The notes under the pieces are model-generated. The model saw nothing but the letters and a program-made list of their open reading frames with translations. It ran no database searches and was not told the origin of the DNA. Positions 62,971 through 64,000 of a stretch of 64,000 bases of DNA are shown piece by piece. The position numbers and the translations under genes are program-made. The stretch is from Ralstonia sp. NFACC01 (GTDB lineage Bacteria; Pseudomonadota; Gammaproteobacteria; Burkholderiales; Burkholderiaceae). Positions within the stretch are counted from its first letter, which is position 1. Each line of letters begins with the position of its first letter. The stretch lies in the NCBI RefSeq assembly GCF_900115545.1, contig NZ_FOWV01000006.1, positions 235,235 through 299,234 on the forward strand, written 5' to 3'.

Positions 62971-63393
62971 TTATTTCACAACCGGAAGGCCCGCTTGTTG
63001 CCAGGCGGCCAATCCGCCCTCGAGCGAATACACCTCACTGTAACCGGCCTGCTTCAGGACTGCTTGCGCCCGGCCGGCACGCTGACCCGTCTGGCATACG
63101 AGGATGATGGGGGTCTCTTTGTTCTTTGCAAGCCCGGCAGCCTTGCCTGCAAGTTCCCCGAGCGGCGCGTGCTTGGCTTGCGGCAGATGCCCGGCGGCGT
63201 ATTCACCGCTTTCACGCACATCCACCACCACGGCATTGCGGCGATTGATGAGCTGGGTGGCCGCCGAAGCACCCACCTTGGCACCGCCGCCGCCCGCGAT
63301 GCGGCGCTGGATGGGCGCCCAGAGCAGCAGCAGACCCGAAACGATGGCGACGGCAAGCAGTGCGAGGTTGTTGTAATCGGCGAAGAACTTCAC
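62971..63393 (-). CDS. Rhodanese-like domain protein, membrane-anchored
   Basis: A 140-residue protein with one N-terminal membrane helix (NNLALLAVAIVSGLLLLWAP) and a rhodanese domain whose active cysteine is in ILVCQTGQRAGRA. It probably transfers sulfur or senses thiols at the inner membrane face. The GTG at 63393 is chosen because AGGAAA stands 7 nt before it; an ATG ten codons upstream has no ribosome-binding site. Divergent from gpmA. Confidence 0.87.
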   Translation of the reverse strand: MKFFADYNNLALLAVAIVSGLLLLWAPIQRRIAGGGGAKVGASAATQLINRRNAVVVDVRESGEYAAGHLPQAKHAPLGELAGKAAGLAKNKETPIILVCQTGQRAGRAQAVLKQAGYSEVYSLEGGLAAWQQAGLPVVK

Positions 63394-63567
63394 GGTATCG
63401 GTTTCCTGGGATGGGTCGGGCAAGTCTACTGGGCGAACATCAGCCGAACGATTCGGGGGCCCAATGCCCGCGGCATTATAAAATAGTCGGTTTCAGCGGC
63501 TGCACGATGACGTACGACACGTCGCCGCAGCCGCCCGCAGGTTTTCTCACTTCTCATCATGGCAGTC

Positions 63568-64000
63568 ATGCACAAGCTCGTCCTCATCCGCCACGGCGAA
63601 TCGACGTGGAATCTGGAGAACCGCTTCACCGGCTGGGTCGACGTCGACCTGACCGACACAGGCGTCGCTCAGGCCCGCCAAGGCGGCAAACTGCTGCGCG
63701 AAGCCGGCTTCACGTTCGATCTGGCCTACACCTCGGTGCTCAAGCGCGCGATCCGCACGCTCTGGCATGTACAGGACGAAATGGATCTGATGTGGATTCC
63801 GACCCGCAATGAGTGGCGCCTGAACGAGCGCCACTACGGCGCGCTGTCGGGCCTGAACAAAGCCGAAACCGCCGCGCAATATGGCGACGAGCAAGTCCTA
63901 GTATGGCGCCGCAGCTACGACACGCCGCCGCCCGCGCTGGAGCCCGGCGCCGACAACGACGCCTTCGGCAACCCCCGCTACGCGGGTCTCACGCGCGAGC
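63568..64000 (+). CDS. gpmA: 2,3-bisphosphoglycerate-dependent phosphoglycerate mutase, 5' part (cut by window edge)
   Basis: Glycolytic interconversion of 3- and 2-phosphoglycerate. The first ~144 codons are present: the phosphohistidine motif [25 protein letters not shown], the substrate arginines in [12 protein letters not shown], and [17 protein letters not shown]. The protein is normally ~248 residues and continues past the window. An ATG three codons earlier (63559) is an alternative start. A TATAAA-rich stretch near 63477 may be its promoter. Confidence 0.96.
   Translation, partial: MHKLVLIRHGESTWNLENRFTGWVDVDLTDTGVAQARQGGKLLREAGFTFDLAYTSVLKRAIRTLWHVQDEMDLMWIPTRNEWRLNERHYGALSGLNKAETAAQYGDEQVLVWRRSYDTPPPALEPGADNDAFGNPRYAGLTRE

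Overview
The window is a dense, high-GC beta-proteobacterial chromosome segment. Gene content and order match Burkholderiales, and most specifically a Ralstonia-type genome (R. pickettii/mannitolilytica/insidiosa group is my guess). The reasons are the lptC-lptA-lptB-rpoN-hpf-ptsN-hprK-rapZ run, the TPR-lolB-ispE-tRNA-Gln-prs-rplY-pth run, divergent ftsY and paired M16 peptidases, and a ctaC-D-G-E cytochrome oxidase cluster. It is almost entirely housekeeping DNA. I see no integrase, transposase, phage gene, CRISPR array or rRNA, and one tRNA.

Layout: 1-6.7 kb holds the 3' end of uvrA, a Na/Pi-type transporter, a LysE exporter, apt, a DJ-1/PfpI protein, a ribbon-helix-helix protein and a Kef-type antiporter. 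6.9-16.8 kb holds KDO synthesis (kdsD, kdsC), the LPS transport genes lptCAB, rpoN, and the nitrogen/PTS regulatory genes hpf, ptsN, hprK and rapZ. 16.8-21.2 kb holds mutY, a dynamin-like GTPase and mutM. 21.3-28.1 kb is the TPR-lolB-ispE-tRNA-prs-rplY-pth run. 28.2-34.0 kb holds a ferredoxin, coaD, rsmD, two M16 peptidases and ftsY. 34.1-35.5 kb is a two-gene ring-cleavage pair (maiA-like, FAH-like). 35.6-39.7 kb is a nitrate-uptake locus: an ANTAR regulator and nrtABC. 39.8-41.6 kb is a small cassette (Crp/Fnr regulator plus VOC protein) between two inverted copies of a hairpin repeat. 41.7-48.3 kb holds ybiB, pirin, osmC, a large diguanylate cyclase and rpoH. 48.3-57.9 kb is the caa3-type cytochrome c oxidase and its assembly genes. 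58-64 kb holds a broken DUF2244 gene, a methyltransferase, comF, trmL, gpsA, secB, grxC, a rhodanese and the start of gpmA.

The most interesting region is 36.26-36.71 kb, between the ANTAR regulator and nrtA. It carries, in order, a candidate inverted-repeat enhancer, an array of 42-bp tandem repeats with 21-bp sub-periodicity, a consensus sigma-54 promoter (GG/GC spacing exact), two adjacent RNA hairpins each with an AACGNN hexaloop (the A1/G4 pattern of ANTAR RNA targets), and a 17-bp intrinsic terminator whose left arm overlaps the second hairpin. This reads as a nitrate-uptake operon under double control: sigma-54/enhancer initiation and ANTAR antitermination. The tandem array is an unexplained architectural feature. 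A perfect CIRCE element in front of rpoH, the inverted hairpin repeats and the degraded DUF2244 gene are the other notable points.

Start codons were often moved inward from the longest open frame on the basis of family N-termini or ribosome-binding sites. Functions rest on recognised motifs and gene order only; no database search was possible.
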